NCBI RefSeq assembly: GCF_000003815.2
Contig: NC_049983.1
Coordinates: forward strand, 13,584,240 to 13,648,239
From: Branchiostoma floridae
Lineage: Eukaryota; Chordata; Leptocardii; Amphioxiformes; Branchiostomatidae
Reading direction: 5' to 3'
Length of the DNA stretch: 64,000 bases
Of this stretch, positions 47,901 through 60,996 are shown piece after piece. The translations under genes and the position numbers were made by a program. A model generated the notes under the pieces. It worked only from the letters and a program-made list of their open reading frames with translations. It searched no databases and was not told the DNA's origin. Every line of letters starts with the position of its first letter. Positions within the stretch are counted from its first letter, which is position 1.

Positions 47901-50900
47901 ATGCGATGACTCGAGACAAATGAGTTTGCCGGGGATTATCCTCCACTAAACTGTAGTATAAAGAGGGAGAAGTCCTTTGTGACATTGCTAAGGTGTTAAA
48001 CAATTTGACGTCAACGTGACTATTCACAAGCTAACAAAAGTCCTTTGCACCATCATTGACAATCTGGCAATCATTCTGCCGTTACTTAGCGGCATGGTTA
48101 GGTACGGATGGTGTTGTGGCTCACATGTCTCACCTGAGATACTTGCACAGCTGTGCCAACGGTTCTTCTTACCTAAACACTCAGAAGTCGATTTGTCTTG
48201 TAACTGCCATAGAATCTAGTCATAGTCATAGCAATGTAATTGTCTCAAGATTTCAGCAATCTTTCAAAGAGTAGTAAACGTCTTGGTTTTCAATTATCTA
48301 ATAAGGTACTGGATTAATGTTGACAATGATATATTGGTTGCCATACGTTTATATCAACATTATGATACATATGAGGGTATATTATTGAACCAGTACTTTC
48401 AGTTCATTTACAGGCCGGACTTGGGGCGACAATAAGAAATGATAAGACTAACACACAGATGGAAAAGTTGCAAATATAGGATTCTATATATACTCTAAAC
48501 ACGGACATGTCGGTTTCTTTTAACCGTGTAGTCAGGCTTAAACCTTAACTTGGACTGACATGCACGAAGTTGACCGATGGCGGAAACAGAGAGTTTAGGT
48601 GCAATGAATTACAGTATTAGTTATATACACTATACTTAAGATTGTCGAAATAATACTGATGTATGTGCACTCAACATTTGTGAAACGTCCAATTTATCTT
48701 TCCCTATGTTGTTAATTATATATTTTGGGAACTTACATTTTAGTCAGTAATCTGTAAGTAAATAACCATATCTTCTGGAATGTACTATACAATGTTATAT
48801 CAATTATGCCGCTTTCGTGTATAACATTATTCATATTGATTACCAAAAACATATGCTTAAGCAATATTCAACAGTAGACCGGCAAAGCAGCTTTGATTTT
48901 GTCTCCACAGCAATGAAAGGAATGCTGTACCCTGATGATTGTCGCCATAACGATGACGTATCAAAGCTCGGATAGGCCATTAATTAGCCTGTATACCGTA
49001 CTCTGCCCCCTGGATGCTGGCTAGATCGATGATTATATAGATAGTCGCCCTGGGAGTCCTACCGCAGTGCTTGTTTATCTACCAGTTAGACATGTTCTTA
49101 CAACGGCTTTTATCGCAAACTCTTGCCTTTAAATGTTCTTGAAATAGCTTAGTACTCTGTAGTACCCAGCGGTATTTGTAGTTGTGGAGATGGCAACGTT
49201 TCGAGAGAAGATGTCCCTAGAGGATCTATGGCTAGATAATTGTTGCGATGGGTTAGGGAGAACCCTGAAGGGAAATATTATTTGTAAACAAAACTTGCAG
49301 ATATTAGTTTATAGAAAATTGCATAACGGAGTAAGGGAAAACTTGAGTTTCCTCGATAGACTATATACGTTTTTGTATTATCGAAACAGTGGTCTCGGTC
49401 GGAAGGCTAGTAGAGATCAGGATTTCTTACGAGTACTGAAGCAGCCTTAAGAAATCCCGGCCACTACTATCCCTATCGACTTAAACCTCTGCTTGAAGAA
49501 TACGACAAACAGTTACGATTCTACAACTGTCTGCTGTGAAGCCAAAAAGTGCAATGTTATTACCCGAATCACATCATCGCTAGGTTCAATCCGTTTCTAC
49601 CGTATGTGTAACCCGAAGGGCATTTTAGGCTAATTTTATGGTCATTCTCCTAAACACAATATTGGTCCGACCACACACCTGTAGAGCACAAACAACGACA
49701 ACATGACCCTCTCCACAGACACCAACAAACATCAGGGCAGTACACATGGCCCTGTGGTAATCATTAACCCTACAATCGTGGCTTAAGTCAAGAGTTGTAA
49801 ACGGTATGGTCAGTTGTCAAAAGCACATGAAGTAAAGCTACGGGGAATGGAACACAATGTATACGTACTGATATTCTCCTTGATGTACGTCACTTTCAAC
49901 TTAAACGTAAAGTACCATACATGATATCTTGAAATGAACATTGTGTCCTTTCCGTACAAAGGAGCTTTCATACTTGACCCAGTTCCTTAGGCCGCAGTTT
50001 TTACAGAAGGATACGTTTGATGATCAGGCAAGCCACCCTCACACACCTACCGCTACCATAATGTTAATAGACATTTCCCTGAATTAAGGTATCGGTCAAT
50101 TCTCATAGTTCCGATTGGTTTTTTGATATCTTTGTAATGTTGAACTGACTTTGAGAATGCACACCGGGAATCAAGTTTACAAAAGCTGGCCAGTATGATA
50201 CCACACCTCACCTCACACACTCGTCTTAAGCCTATAACAAGTAGAGACATCTATCACAACATATACTTAACATCTTCAGTAGGATCATCAAAGGTTGGAG
50301 GGCAGGTCTCTGACCTTTCCAACTGTCACGCTGTGCGACTGTTTAACCTGACTGTATTTAAGGCATAAAGGATAGCGTGATGGGCCGATTGTGTGACACT
50401 ATACCGGTAAAGCTTCTGCGACCACTTGTTTCCATGGTTTGTAACACACGTAAGAACATTTACGTGTAATTCTCACCCTCCTTTCTCACCTTCCCTTATC
50501 TCAGCTTCTGGCAAAACATGTTTTACCAGTTCACATGTCATAAAACTTTCTTACTCGTAAAAAACTTTCTAACATTTGATAAAACTTTCTTTTTCTACTC
50601 CCTGAGAAAATGCCTCAAGCACCATAAGCTAAGTTAAGAACAGTAGGAAAGGGTTGGGATAACGTAAACGAGATCGAACTCGACCTTTCATCTTCTGACC
50701 GACACAAGTCTTTCATCCCTGTTGTTATCGATCATGATGACTGTTTAACTAGGTGGGGTAGGTCGATACAAGGTTAACGATAGATCACATTACGAACAGA
50801 ACCAACATTCTGCATGGATATCTGGTGCTATTTAAGGTGATGTAGTGCAAGTTTTATTGTGTATAATACCTGTTATTTGCTTACGCAATGTTACTAGCTG

Positions 50901-52805
50901 ATAGGTATAAAATGAAGCTGATTTACTACATTGTGGTAATTAGATCGCCATTTAGACTATGGGAAGTGAGGGTTCCTATAATAACACCACTGTCCCCTCA
51001 CGCATGCTTTCCTCATCCCTGATGTCCTTTTTACGGTTTACTGTCCAAATGACAGCTTAGGCCTACCCTGGGGCTCTCCTATGTTTGTGTTGGTTTATAG
51101 CTGAAATGGGTCATTTGAAACGTGAGTTATTGCAGGGACTTGTCACTGTTATGTCATTTTGATCACGAACTTTTTTGTCTGACGTATTAAAGGCACATCC
51201 CATTAACACTGGCTCGTCGCTGCGTATCAGTTAGTCCAGCTACCCGCCCTGACTTCTGTTTTATAGGCTTGCAACAGGTGAACAGTTGTGAAGTGACGTC
51301 ATTCACAGCAGGGCCGCGGTACAGATTTTGGACAATTTACTGGAGCATTATCAACAGTCTTTACAGATGATTCACCTTGTTTCGGCTAGAACTGTAAACT
51401 ACGGAACTGGAAAACACCTGTCAAAGCCGAGAGGCCCTCCCCTCCCCCATCGCCATGCAAACAGCGTCACTAACGACACACACTGTAAACACGTGCCTTA
51501 ACATGACATGCCTCTCGGCAATCCTTATATTTCACTTTTTATAGCAAAATAACAATTTTCACTTTTCCTTGTGTAGGATAGAAAGTACAGATCTAATACA
51601 AGCTGACAACGGCTTCTTGATTGAACCCTGTTGGTTAGGTATTTCCGTATTTTGTCCAGGAAGTCAGCGTAGTTTAGCCTCACTCGTAACCACACCTGTC
51701 ACGACGTCGCTTTCCTTCGTACCGATCTGAGTGACTTCAGTACACGTATGAACTCTCATGTCTTCAAATCTGGCCTATAATCAACATGAAGTTGCCCACA
51801 CGGTATGTAGCTAAGAAGGTAAACAACAATACAGTACAGTACATACCTCCCTGGTCCCCATGCCTGCCTGTCACTCTCTCAGGTGCGATCCCAACTAATC
51901 CCAGGTGTGTGTTGTCCCGCTCTACCTGTCCAGTACCGTCCCCTCCACCTGTCCGACAACAGTTCTCGCCATGCTCTCCTCTCCCCAGGTGTTCCTGTGT
52001 GTACCTGTTGTACTGGTGTTGTTCCCGGGGTCCACAGTACTGTCGTAAATAAGACCAGTGGGTTCAGGGCTCTCCACACAACCATGGACCTTTCATTGGG
52101 GGTACGGACCATTCAGCTGTGCCCGGATTTACCTTTTGGGCAGGTCCAGTACAATACGCTGGTCAACGTCCAGCCGTGGATTAGAAAAGCATTCAGGCCG
52201 TAACAGCACTAAAACTACTGATTACGCTGTGGCATTGCATGAAGGACAACGGGAAGAAATATTCTTAAGCTGAAGAATACAATTGGTAATGGAAATTTCC
52301 TAGCAAAGTTTGTCGTCTGTAGTAGATTGCATCGAAAATGGTCTCTACCAAAGTCCAGAGGACTGCAAACCCCCAACACAAATCACATATGTTGGGTCAT
52401 GTTTGCTTTGTACGTGTAGTTGGGGTTGAATGGTAACGGCGGTAGATGTTGTATATGTAGTATACTTTCTTGGCTTAGTCGTTGCTGTCAATATCGACGA
52501 TTTTTTTGTTTCTTTGTTTTACGTGACAATGTTCAGATGTATGCATGTTTTATGTACTATGTATGCATCGTAACTAGTGCATCATGAAAACAAACATTTC
52601 TTTAGTTAGATATAGCTAAGACTAAGAGTATCCATGACACATATAACGTTGATATATAATGTTCGTGGTTGCACTAAGTAGTCTTTTTGTCACACATTAG
52701 ACCAGATGTCAGTGAAGTTTGTACACTTAATGGTGTATAACTGGCACCTCGGGTGTGTTATCTGAAGAAGCTGTCATCCGCCGACATGCTGGATAAACCG
52801 TGTCC
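44987..52805. other. Intergenic or intronic region
   Basis: About 7.8 kb without a gene I can support. Short open frames at 45.2, 46.8 and 49.2 kb look like chance. A possible signal-peptide start at 51971 is noted under findings. Confidence 0.5.
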
Positions 52806-54282
52806 ATGGAGAGACAGGAGAAACAGTCGATATTTGTTTTGCAGTTTTATTTGCTGTGTAATGTTCCGTTTCATTTAACTGGATGTGACAAGAAGTGGCA
52901 GGACAACGCCTTATGTATGCCTCCGTGCCCTGAATGTGAGCGGGAAGGTTTCACCTACCTGTACGGCACAACTTTATGTCAAGGTAATGGGAGGGGCCAC
53001 TCAAGTCGGGGGGGGGGGGGGGTGCTGATAAAAGTTCTACTAAGCTGATTGAAATATCTAGACTTAGGGAATGAATTGCAATTTAGAATTCTGTTTATAC
53101 TTAACTCAATATTTCACAGAAACTTCAAGTTTGAGATTTTTCATAGTTAAGATTTTAACCTTTATGAAGATGACGCTAAGTTCTTCCGACATTCTTATGG
53201 TGGAATCGTCCTACTTCGATTTTTTCTTGCACGTATTTGAGGTCCAAATTGAAAAGGGTTGTTTGTTCAGTGACAGAGAATATGTGCAGGTACTCCGTCT
53301 TTGACAACCGCTTGATTAAGTTTTTCGGATTTTAAATACATGAAAATATAATGTGCCGCCTGTGTCCACATTGTGTAAAGATATAACGTTTAAGTCAGTC
53401 TCTGGACTAAACCAATTAAACTACTAGTAGTTTTTACACCATTTCTTTTACCCCGGGACGTTAATAGCTCTGAGTCCGTTAATGGTCGAGCATAGTATGT
53501 GTGAATTGGCAGGTATTGTGCGCCATTCAGAGTTGACTTTCAAAATAGAGACTCAATGAAAGAATACAGGTCTTTCAGTCGCTCCATAGACTGATTAACT
53601 CAGTCGAGCCCTGTGACCCTTACGACGGCCTTTGTGAGGTTGAGTAGCTGAATTGTGACTATTGTGACGGCAGACAGCTCCTAATTGTTGTTATCTGACG
53701 GAAAGGCGTACAAATACGTCTCAGTACCGTTCTTATTGGTACATTAGCAGTAAGTCAATGTTCATGATAACTTTGTCCTTGAAATATAAATACTAGTAGG
53801 TGGAAAAAATACGATGCTCTACTCTGAGCGAGGAGATATTCTATTTATTTCAACTGTGCGTAGGTTAGTCCATCATAGATTAGGATCAAATAGTAGGATT
53901 GATGGAACGTTATTTCGTTGTGAAATTTGTGTCAAAACAAACTTTTCTTGGGCAGCTCGACAGTGTGTAATTTATTTGAGCCTTTAATTCGAAACAAAAC
54001 GTCTTGAAAAGAAGGGAAATGCTACAAATCTTATTTGCTTGATCACCATTATCACAACATGTACATTAATCACATGGCGTAGGCAACACCTTGATGTTAT
54101 CTGTGCCCAACTTTTTGTCCAACGAATCCATCTTCAACGAAATTAAGTAAAGGTGGGTGTGGATTACTGGTAGTTGATTACTAGCGCCACCCAGCGTACG
54201 GACGTGGCTCTGCCACTTGTACTGTTAACTTTTCGTCTCTCGTCTCTCTTTTCTTGTAGGAGAAAGGTGTATATGTATATGA
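52806..54282 (+). CDS. Candidate two-exon gene: small cysteine-rich secreted peptide
   Basis: Exon A, 52806-52983, starts at ATGG. It encodes a charged MERQEKQS head, a hydrophobic stretch (IFVLQFYLLCNVPF) like a signal peptide, then GCDKKWQDNALCMPPCPEC and a further Cys (TTLCQ). It ends G|GTAATG. The best downstream acceptor is at 54236-54259, a long pyrimidine run ending TTGTAG. Joining there keeps phase and adds GERCICI and a stop (TGA 54280-54282), giving about 66 residues with seven cysteines after the hydrophobic segment. The C-x-x-x-W then C-x-x-x-C-x-x-C layout faintly recalls a TNF-receptor-type cysteine-rich repeat, so exon A could instead open a longer receptor gene. Both exons are predicted by eye; no homologue is recognised. 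Confidence 0.25.
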
Positions 54283-55130
54283 TCAAATAATCTACCAGGT
54301 CGATTTTTTGGCAGCTGGACATTAACGGAAGAACAAGAAGCAGTTAAGTAAATGCTTCGAAAAATTCTTTCCCTATCTTTATAAATGCCCAATTCACAAG
54401 TTTGACAGAGAAACCTATTATTGAAGTAGATGCACTAACGCTCGAGTTCGCATGGTGGCATTCCTGTATTGACATATCGCTTGTTTCTTCAGCTGATGCC
54501 ATTTTTGGCTACGCCACAGAGGTAGGTACGTTTCACCACCTTTTCAGTCGGTACCTTTAGCGTGGCTCTAAAACCCACCTGTACTTAGTTGCACGAGGCT
54601 TGGTGTACGTGCGCATCAGATATAATCAACATCGAATCGGGAAAGCTTCGGGTATCAACTTATAAAAGAACTACGGCCTAGTTACCTCCACGGAGTACTA
54701 GTATGTCACGGAGGTTATGTTTTCAGTAGTGTTTGTGTATGTGTCATTTCATGAACAACATAATTCAGGAACTGGGTGGATTAGTTTCATACTTGGTGTG
54801 TAGATAGCGTGTGGTGAAAACTAGAGATGATTAGATTTTGAGCCCCCTTACAGGCTTCCCTTGGTACCCTACCGGTACTTTTGGGTCTGATATTTCGTGT
54901 TCTGATGGTATGGTCACGATTTTTAGGTGTTAGATAGCTCTTGTGCTCGGGAAGAAGTGACGTAAGTTTGGGCTCCCTTGTGGCAAGTTTTGGAATTGCA
55001 AGGGCATTTTGTAAAGAATTCCAAAGAGGAAAGTTTAAGAAAGGAATAACGAATTTTTACGATTGTTGGTATGTAGATAACTTAGACAAAGATGTACAAA
55101 ATAACAAACGACGACTAGTGCATATTTAAC
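54283..55130. other. Non-coding interval with a dispersed repeat
   Basis: Between the peptide candidate and the Wnt 3' end. It contains a repeat-like segment at about 54680-54810 (listed separately) and otherwise nothing I recognise. Confidence 0.5.
54680..54810 (+). repeat. Interspersed repeat, CGGAGGTTATGTTTTCAG type
   Basis: GTTACCTCCACGGAGT is followed by CACGGAGGTTATGTTTTCAG, GTGTTTGTGTATGTG and a GAACAACATAATTCAGGAAC stretch. This order is known to me as a dispersed repeat in several marine animal genomes (from memory). The boundaries are approximate. Confidence 0.45.
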
Positions 55131-55131
55131 G

Positions 55132-55137
55132 TTTATT
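55132..55137 (-). terminator. Candidate poly(A) signal of the Wnt gene
   Basis: AATAAA on the minus strand, about 0.8 kb after the Wnt stop codon. It is followed within 30 bases by AT-rich sequence. It fits a normal 3' UTR length; a nearer signal was not seen. Confidence 0.4.
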
Positions 55138-55946
55138 GATGCCCATGGAATTAGCATACATACATACATACATACAGTGTAGAAAAGAACTATCGACAAT
55201 AAATAACAAAGCAACAAAAGTTCAGAATGTGATACAGTAAACAGTACAAAAGTTATCCCTGGCAGCGCTCTTGCTATGTACAAGCTTTGCAGATACTTAT
55301 TCGGGAAATACCGTTAACTTTCGAATTTGTTCCACTCAAATATGGCTAGTCTTTCCAACGAACCACACTATATTCCTATCCCACTTTTTCTTACAGAAGA
55401 TTCTCTCCTAAAATGAATCACTTGCTTTACTTGGACTCGCCTGACGGCAGTTGTGTTTGTTACCACCAGGTCCGAGTTACCTTCATTGTGCCAGTATTCT
55501 GTGCATCATTCTTTTCTAAAATGTATCTTTAGTTAGAATCGTTGACGTATACATGGCATAGTGGTGTCTACACCAAATACTGTCTCTGATGGTAGTGGGT
55601 CCGTCTCTCTGTTCCCTGAAGTTCGTACGGCTCCGTGTTGACGTCAACCAACTGGAAGTTCCCATATCTCACTCTTACACCGACGTCCGTGTGTGCACAA
55701 GAACCGTTTGGTCGAAATCCTCCTCACTGCTCCAATAAATAGTTTCTGCCAGCCTCTAATACGACATATTCTAGACCTACTTTAAAGTTAACGCGAACGT
55801 GTATGTATTAATACTCCGGTGAGACTTTTTAATACATCAATAGAATATCCGTCTTCTGTACATTTTGACCCTAATGAGTCAAACAAGGTGATAAAGAGTT
55901 TTTTTTCCAATGATACAAAACGATAATCTGTACAGTTGCGCCTCTG

Positions 55947-56414
55947 CTATTTGCATACGTAAACGTTTTCTATTGACCGACACCTTTTGCATTTGACGTA
56001 ACAGCACCAGTGGAACTTGCAGTTGCACCTTTCCACCTTTTCCCGTTTGAACGTGTTGTATCCTCTCCCGCAGCACATGAGGTTACACCCGTCCGTGCCC
56101 AGGCCGGTTTTGTTACACTCTCTGCCGTGCGTTCCCAGAGAACCTATGGTCGGATCCGCGTTGCAGTAGTCAGGTGACTTGTTCAGGTACACCAGATCCT
56201 CGTCAGTGAAGACGTTGAATCTCGGGTTGCGGCGATCCAAGCGGTACCTCTTGCCCCTCTTGATGAGCTTGACCTCGTTGGCGCCGTCGTACTTGTCCTT
56301 GAGCAGGTTGCCGACTGTCCTGAAGTCCGCCAGCTGCTGCCAGCACGTCTTCAGGCTGCAGGACCCGGAAACTCCGTGACACTTGCAGGCAACTCTCGCG
56401 TTACTGAACGTGAG
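55947..56414 (-). CDS. Wnt5: Wnt ligand, last coding exon (Wnt5-like)
   Basis: Encodes the C-terminal 155 residues of a secreted Wnt glycoprotein and ends at TAG (55947-55949). It starts at a good acceptor (TTTGTGTTTCAG) at the splice position typical of Wnt genes, just before [11 protein letters not shown]. That motif contains the Ser that carries the palmitoleate needed for Frizzled binding. The rest of the C-terminal cysteine set follows: [62 protein letters not shown] and the final VYVCK. QLADFRxVG and FHWCCYVKC point to Wnt5; Wnt16, Wnt7 and Wnt4 fit less well. Upstream exons (RWNC and WGGC regions) were not found up to 64000, so the preceding intron exceeds 7.5 kb. Wnt5 usually acts through non-canonical planar polarity or calcium pathways. 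Confidence 0.93.
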   Translation of the reverse strand, partial: LTFSNARVACKCHGVSGSCSLKTCWQQLADFRTVGNLLKDKYDGANEVKLIKRGKRYRLDRRNPRFNVFTDEDLVYLNKSPDYCNADPTIGSLGTHGRECNKTGLGTDGCNLMCCGRGYNTFKREKVERCNCKFHWCCYVKCKRCRSIENVYVCK

Positions 56415-58694
56415 CTGAAACACAAACAGTCGCAGTTAGACGTCAATGTACAGTAATAGTAGATCTTGCTCTTAGAAATAACATCAAAGCAATAGCCATG
56501 GGTGAAAATTACATTACTGTAACTTATAGAACAGATAACGAACACCCGGTATGCAGTTTAATGATGAACAGTCTTAGTAAAGGTAGTATTGCTAGTAGTG
56601 AGAAACTTGAGATGGACCCTATTACAACCATTATCATGTCCCTAGTTGATACCAATTGATATCCAGGTTGTTCAAATCTTCTGCAATTCGTGCGTTCTTC
56701 AGTGAGTGCCGTGAAGACAACAAGGCCACCACAGGTCACCTTTTCTGTGACTGGAATCCTGGAAGCTATCAGCAAAGCTCAGTTCGGAAATTACACATCA
56801 CGACAGCTTTAATGAAAGCGGCCTGTCGGTATGTCATCACTCCAGACACTTCGTACTGTGAGGGAGTCGGGAAAGTTCGGCACACCTGCCGAGAGGCCCC
56901 GAGACAGAGCACCAAATATCCCTGACGGGACAGGATCCACATCAGGCAACACTTAGCCGTCCTACAGCCCGCAATATTGTCAATTTCGAAGCCTTCACCT
57001 TTATACACTGAGAAAACAATCATGTCTGCTATTTTTGAACGCTTTCTCATTCCTAGAGAAAGGGGCGCTCGCCATGAGGCGCTGTTGTGTTGGGCGGCGC
57101 TGTTGTCATGAGAACAAGCCGTTGAGCGGTCTTGGATCATGAAATGAAAGACCGTCATCAGGCGGACGATGATAGATTTTTTCAAATTTTCCGGTATATC
57201 TACCAATCACTTCACATGCCGTTGGCATAATGATGAAATGAATACATTGCAGTGTAATGAAAGCGAGATGAGCGACGAAGTCATGTACCTTTTGTATCAC
57301 ATACATCATGTCACACATGAGCAACTTTTCAACCCACTGTTAACCGTGACATTCCGAACATGACAGCCCACACAAAACAACTCTCGTGCTATCCATACCA
57401 CGCAAGGCATTTGGAAAATGGACAGATGAAATGCAGTGTAAAGCCTTTCCCAGATGTATTGCCATGGGCACGATGTTCGGTACTTTGTAGTTGGACCATG
57501 TATCCCACAAGACGTCACATCTGTACGCCTGCCTGACCATCACTACTGCCTGCACCAAGGCCATGGTCATCACGACTAATGAGGACCGACGCTGCCACAG
57601 GCTATTGGCACCGTCGCCTGGAAACCTCGACATGCTGAAAAATCATTCCTCTCATCAGGATTCCACCCCCGAGTAGAAGTGGGTCAGCGCGACAACGGAG
57701 CTGCTCATCGGGGAACCCGCTTGATCGATGTCCGACCAAAAGAAAGAGAAAACCGGTTCTCGAGCCGTCCGCCCACGTGCGGTGAGAGGGGGTGTTCTGG
57801 GTACCACAGGCGCACATCGTGACCATCGGACACTTGTTGTGTTGAGTAGTCTTCAGAACCTGTCACGTTGTATCACGTCAAGCCTCGTGAGATGACCATA
57901 GAAAAGCTGACATGAAGTCCAAGAGGCAGTAGTATGGCTAACCAAACATTTTGTCTGTTGTACCAGATGTATTTGATGATCCCTATACATCATTGAGGCC
58001 AGGAAAGTCCAAAACTTTGAGTGAAAAAAAGGGCAAAGGCTACAAATCATACACGTAGAAAACAGCGTTTACTAGAAGCACGTTAAAGCTCATGAATACC
58101 GTTCAGAAATAGCTTGTGCCTTTGTTCTGTCTAACGACCAAGACTAGATGTATTCATTGCAGTAGACAATGTAGATATTCTTTCATCATCAGCCCACAAA
58201 GGCGCCTGTTTGGTAGTGATAAATATGTGGATTGTGTATGAGTCTGTATCACAGTGGTGGTTAGATGTTATGATGATGAAGTTTGGATATCATGAATGGG
58301 GTTGTCATGGTTACTGCTCACGATGTCCTCCGTCAACATGGGATAACGATGTTTAAACACATGCCATCTGTCATGCTGTCTTACGATGTGTTTTTGTACA
58401 AAGCGGTACACATTATCTCGTTCCGCGAACGCAAACAGCACTGCACTGAATCAGCAAGTTTTAGAAACTGCGACAACGCCTTTGAAAGTTTGATCTGGCG
58501 TCAGACCACGGACTTTAGTACCAGCAAGAAGCAATCAATACTCTGTGTGCCAATATCAACAAGGCACGTCTTTTAGGAAAACGTGGAAGCAAGGAAGTGA
58601 CATAACGACACACCTGTGTCTTTTCCCTGGGGAAGAAAAGGTGTTTGATATGCCAACAGCCAACACCTTCTGGAGTATGTACAACAAGATTTGA

Positions 58695-58738
58695 CATGAT
58701 ATATGCATGATATGATATGATGTATGATATGATATGAC
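58695..58738. repeat. ATGAT-type microsatellite
   Basis: Imperfect run of ATGAT/ATATG units, AT-rich, with no other content. Confidence 0.8.
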
Positions 58739-59453
58739 ACAGCATTTTGATGTTCGTCACTGCTGACTAGAAACATGCCACACATCCTTCATCTATAATA
58801 TCTGCGTGTTGTAAATCCCACAGAAGACTCCTGCCGACATGTTTTGCCTGTCGTTATGAGATCAAGATGTGCTCCTTGCTCCACCGTGGCGCGAAGTATG
58901 GATGTGGAAATCACCAAAGACTACCCAAACACGACGTCCTGTCAAACCACGGTGTCCATCTCACAAATAAAGCGGCACCCAGTTGGTGGGATCGAGCTCC
59001 ACCGATGACTTCAAGTTCAACTACTACATTCTTCACACTCCAACCGGGCCAGGAACGGACGACTAATTTGGAGGCTTTGTCGGCACCTTGTCCGAGAACT
59101 CTGCAGACTGGTTCTTGTTAGGGTTTCTCTGATGCTGCGATATTTTAGGCATGTCTCCTACGGCGCAACCAGGCTTTAGTTTTCTCAGGTAATCCTGGCT
59201 GTAAATTCGACTGTTAATGTGTTTTGTGTCTGAACGTCTTTAATATTACTCTAGACGTCTTTTCCGAGGCACTTTGATAATGTTCGCACATAGCGGTGTC
59301 AGCATAGTTGTGAACAGAGCCAGAGAACCACTTGCGAATCTACTAAAGGTGTGCGACCAACAGCTAGCCTACTGCAAGTTGGCGCATTATATGAAAGTCA
59401 TGTTTATTCCTAGGCTGCTATGGAATGTCTAGCTTATTTCCAGAAGCATTATT

Positions 59454-59471
59454 AAGACAAAGCTTTGTCTT
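59454..59471. promoter_or_regulatory. Perfect 18-bp palindrome with SOX/TCF-like half-sites
   Basis: AAGACAAAGCTTTGTCTT is its own reverse complement and contains ACAAAG and CTTTGT back to back, the core of SOX-type HMG-box sites. It lies in the Wnt intron. Function is inferred from the motif only. Confidence 0.35.
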
Positions 59472-60947
59472 CATCTGGCTTTCAAGACTCTCTTATTCCA
59501 TCTAAGGTTCCACCCACTTTGACGATTGACAAGTCTTAACATACTAACCTATAATTGCCATTATGAATGTCACACCGTTACTCTTGCCGTTTGATGGGCT
59601 GTCCTGAAGACGTGCTGCCGTCACATCGCGTGTGACCGTACAAACCCCTGCTTACTGATGCGTCCAGCGGGAAATAACCCACCAGATCAACATTCCTGCA
59701 CTGCCCCCGCAAACATACAGGAGCCCAAGTTCTCTGGATGATTCTTAAAGAACAGCTTCAAACCTGCACAGGTCAGTCACCTGGCTGACTCCTGGCGGAG
59801 GCCCAAGCACAACTCCCGGCCTATTTTTGCCCGGGTTCGGCGTGCCTGGCCTAAGCTATCAAGGCCTCCTCCCGTGTTGTACCAACTAACAAGCACGAAT
59901 AACGAGCTTTCAGGATACTCTCAAGTGTTTTAGAGGTTATCTTTTCTCATAGTATTATGAAGCTCAGACGATTAATTTAAAATCGCTTATTTGAATCATC
60001 AATTGTAATTTTGCAAAATGAAGATGTCCTATGATTTTTGTATGTCCTATGCTTATTATTTAGAACCTGTTTTCTGCAAGAAATTCCTTTCGTTCAGATA
60101 ACAGCACTGCATCAAGACGGTTTGTTACATAAGGGAAGCTCAAACACTGCTATGCTAAAACAGGTATCTCAAAGGGCCGCACCTGTATGCGACAAAAAGG
60201 GCAAAATCGTTGCGAATTTTTGACAAATTTTCCCTTGCAGTCAGACACTTAAATTGGTTACACAATGGACCATGTATTGAATGCAACAGCAACCAAAACA
60301 TACTGTAGATGAATGCCTCGTAAAATCTTCATTCATTCTGATTGATGAATTCGGAAGTGTGTTCCAGGGCTCACAGACAAGCTAGGCTGAAGTGGAAATC
60401 TGTCTGCGAAGCGAGTTAAGCAATTAAGCAATAAGAGCAGAAGTACCCGGGTGAGGGATATTATTTGAGAAGAAAGAGGCTACTTTCATCTTATTTCCGA
60501 TTCTATAAAAGATTTAATCAACTGTACGAGGGATTCCCATAAACTACACAGCATGCTTGCCGCGTCAGGACATTGGTGCAAGGCTGCAGTCAAACCAGAG
60601 AATCAAAGACGAATGTTTCATGATCGTGACTTATGGGTGTAGTGTTCAGGAAGGTCATGGCCTACCGGGGCTTCCAACACCTTGTCCCGTACACCCCGGG
60701 GTATCTGTAAGCCCCAGTCATGACCCGACGACATTTATGTGCTGTTTAACCCTTCGCAGGCTGTAGAACCGCTGGCGATATGTGTATGCCGACAGGTATG
60801 CACACTTCACATTCGGCCGTGTTAGGTCTAAACGTCAGCAGAACAGAAACGTTGTTTTGTCGTTGATGAAAAACGTCCGAAAAATTCAATAACGCTCATT
60901 TGTATCCTTTAGTGAGATTTATGATCCAATCTCTGGTTGCCCCCGTG

Positions 60948-60996
60948 TGATAACCTGCTGACCTGGGCCGATAAAACGCGACCCCGGCCCGATAAC
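60948..60996. promoter_or_regulatory. GATAA cluster in CpG-rich DNA
   Basis: Three GATAA motifs occur within about 50 bp (TGATAAC, CCGATAAAA, CCGATAACC). The last two sit in a near-repeated CCGATAA context with CpG-rich spacers. The surrounding 250 bp is richer in CpG than the rest of the intron, which could mark an enhancer or promoter. Confidence 0.3.

Noticed and set aside
56769-57206. Minus-strand frame with cysteines near the Wnt exon (RQAAFIKAVVM resembles a Wnt stretch)
   Set aside because: The resemblance covers only a few residues; the preceding RWNC region and conserved cysteine spacing are absent.
57340-57633. Minus-strand frame with Met and hydrophobic stretch upstream of the Wnt exon, considered as the Wnt signal-peptide exon
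   Set aside because: It has no recognisable Wnt N-terminal motif, no convincing donor, and no RWNC or WGGC exon between it and the last exon.
58867-59121. Plus-strand open frame of 84 codons
   Set aside because: No recognisable domain, no splice signals at sensible positions, and other frames look equally plausible.
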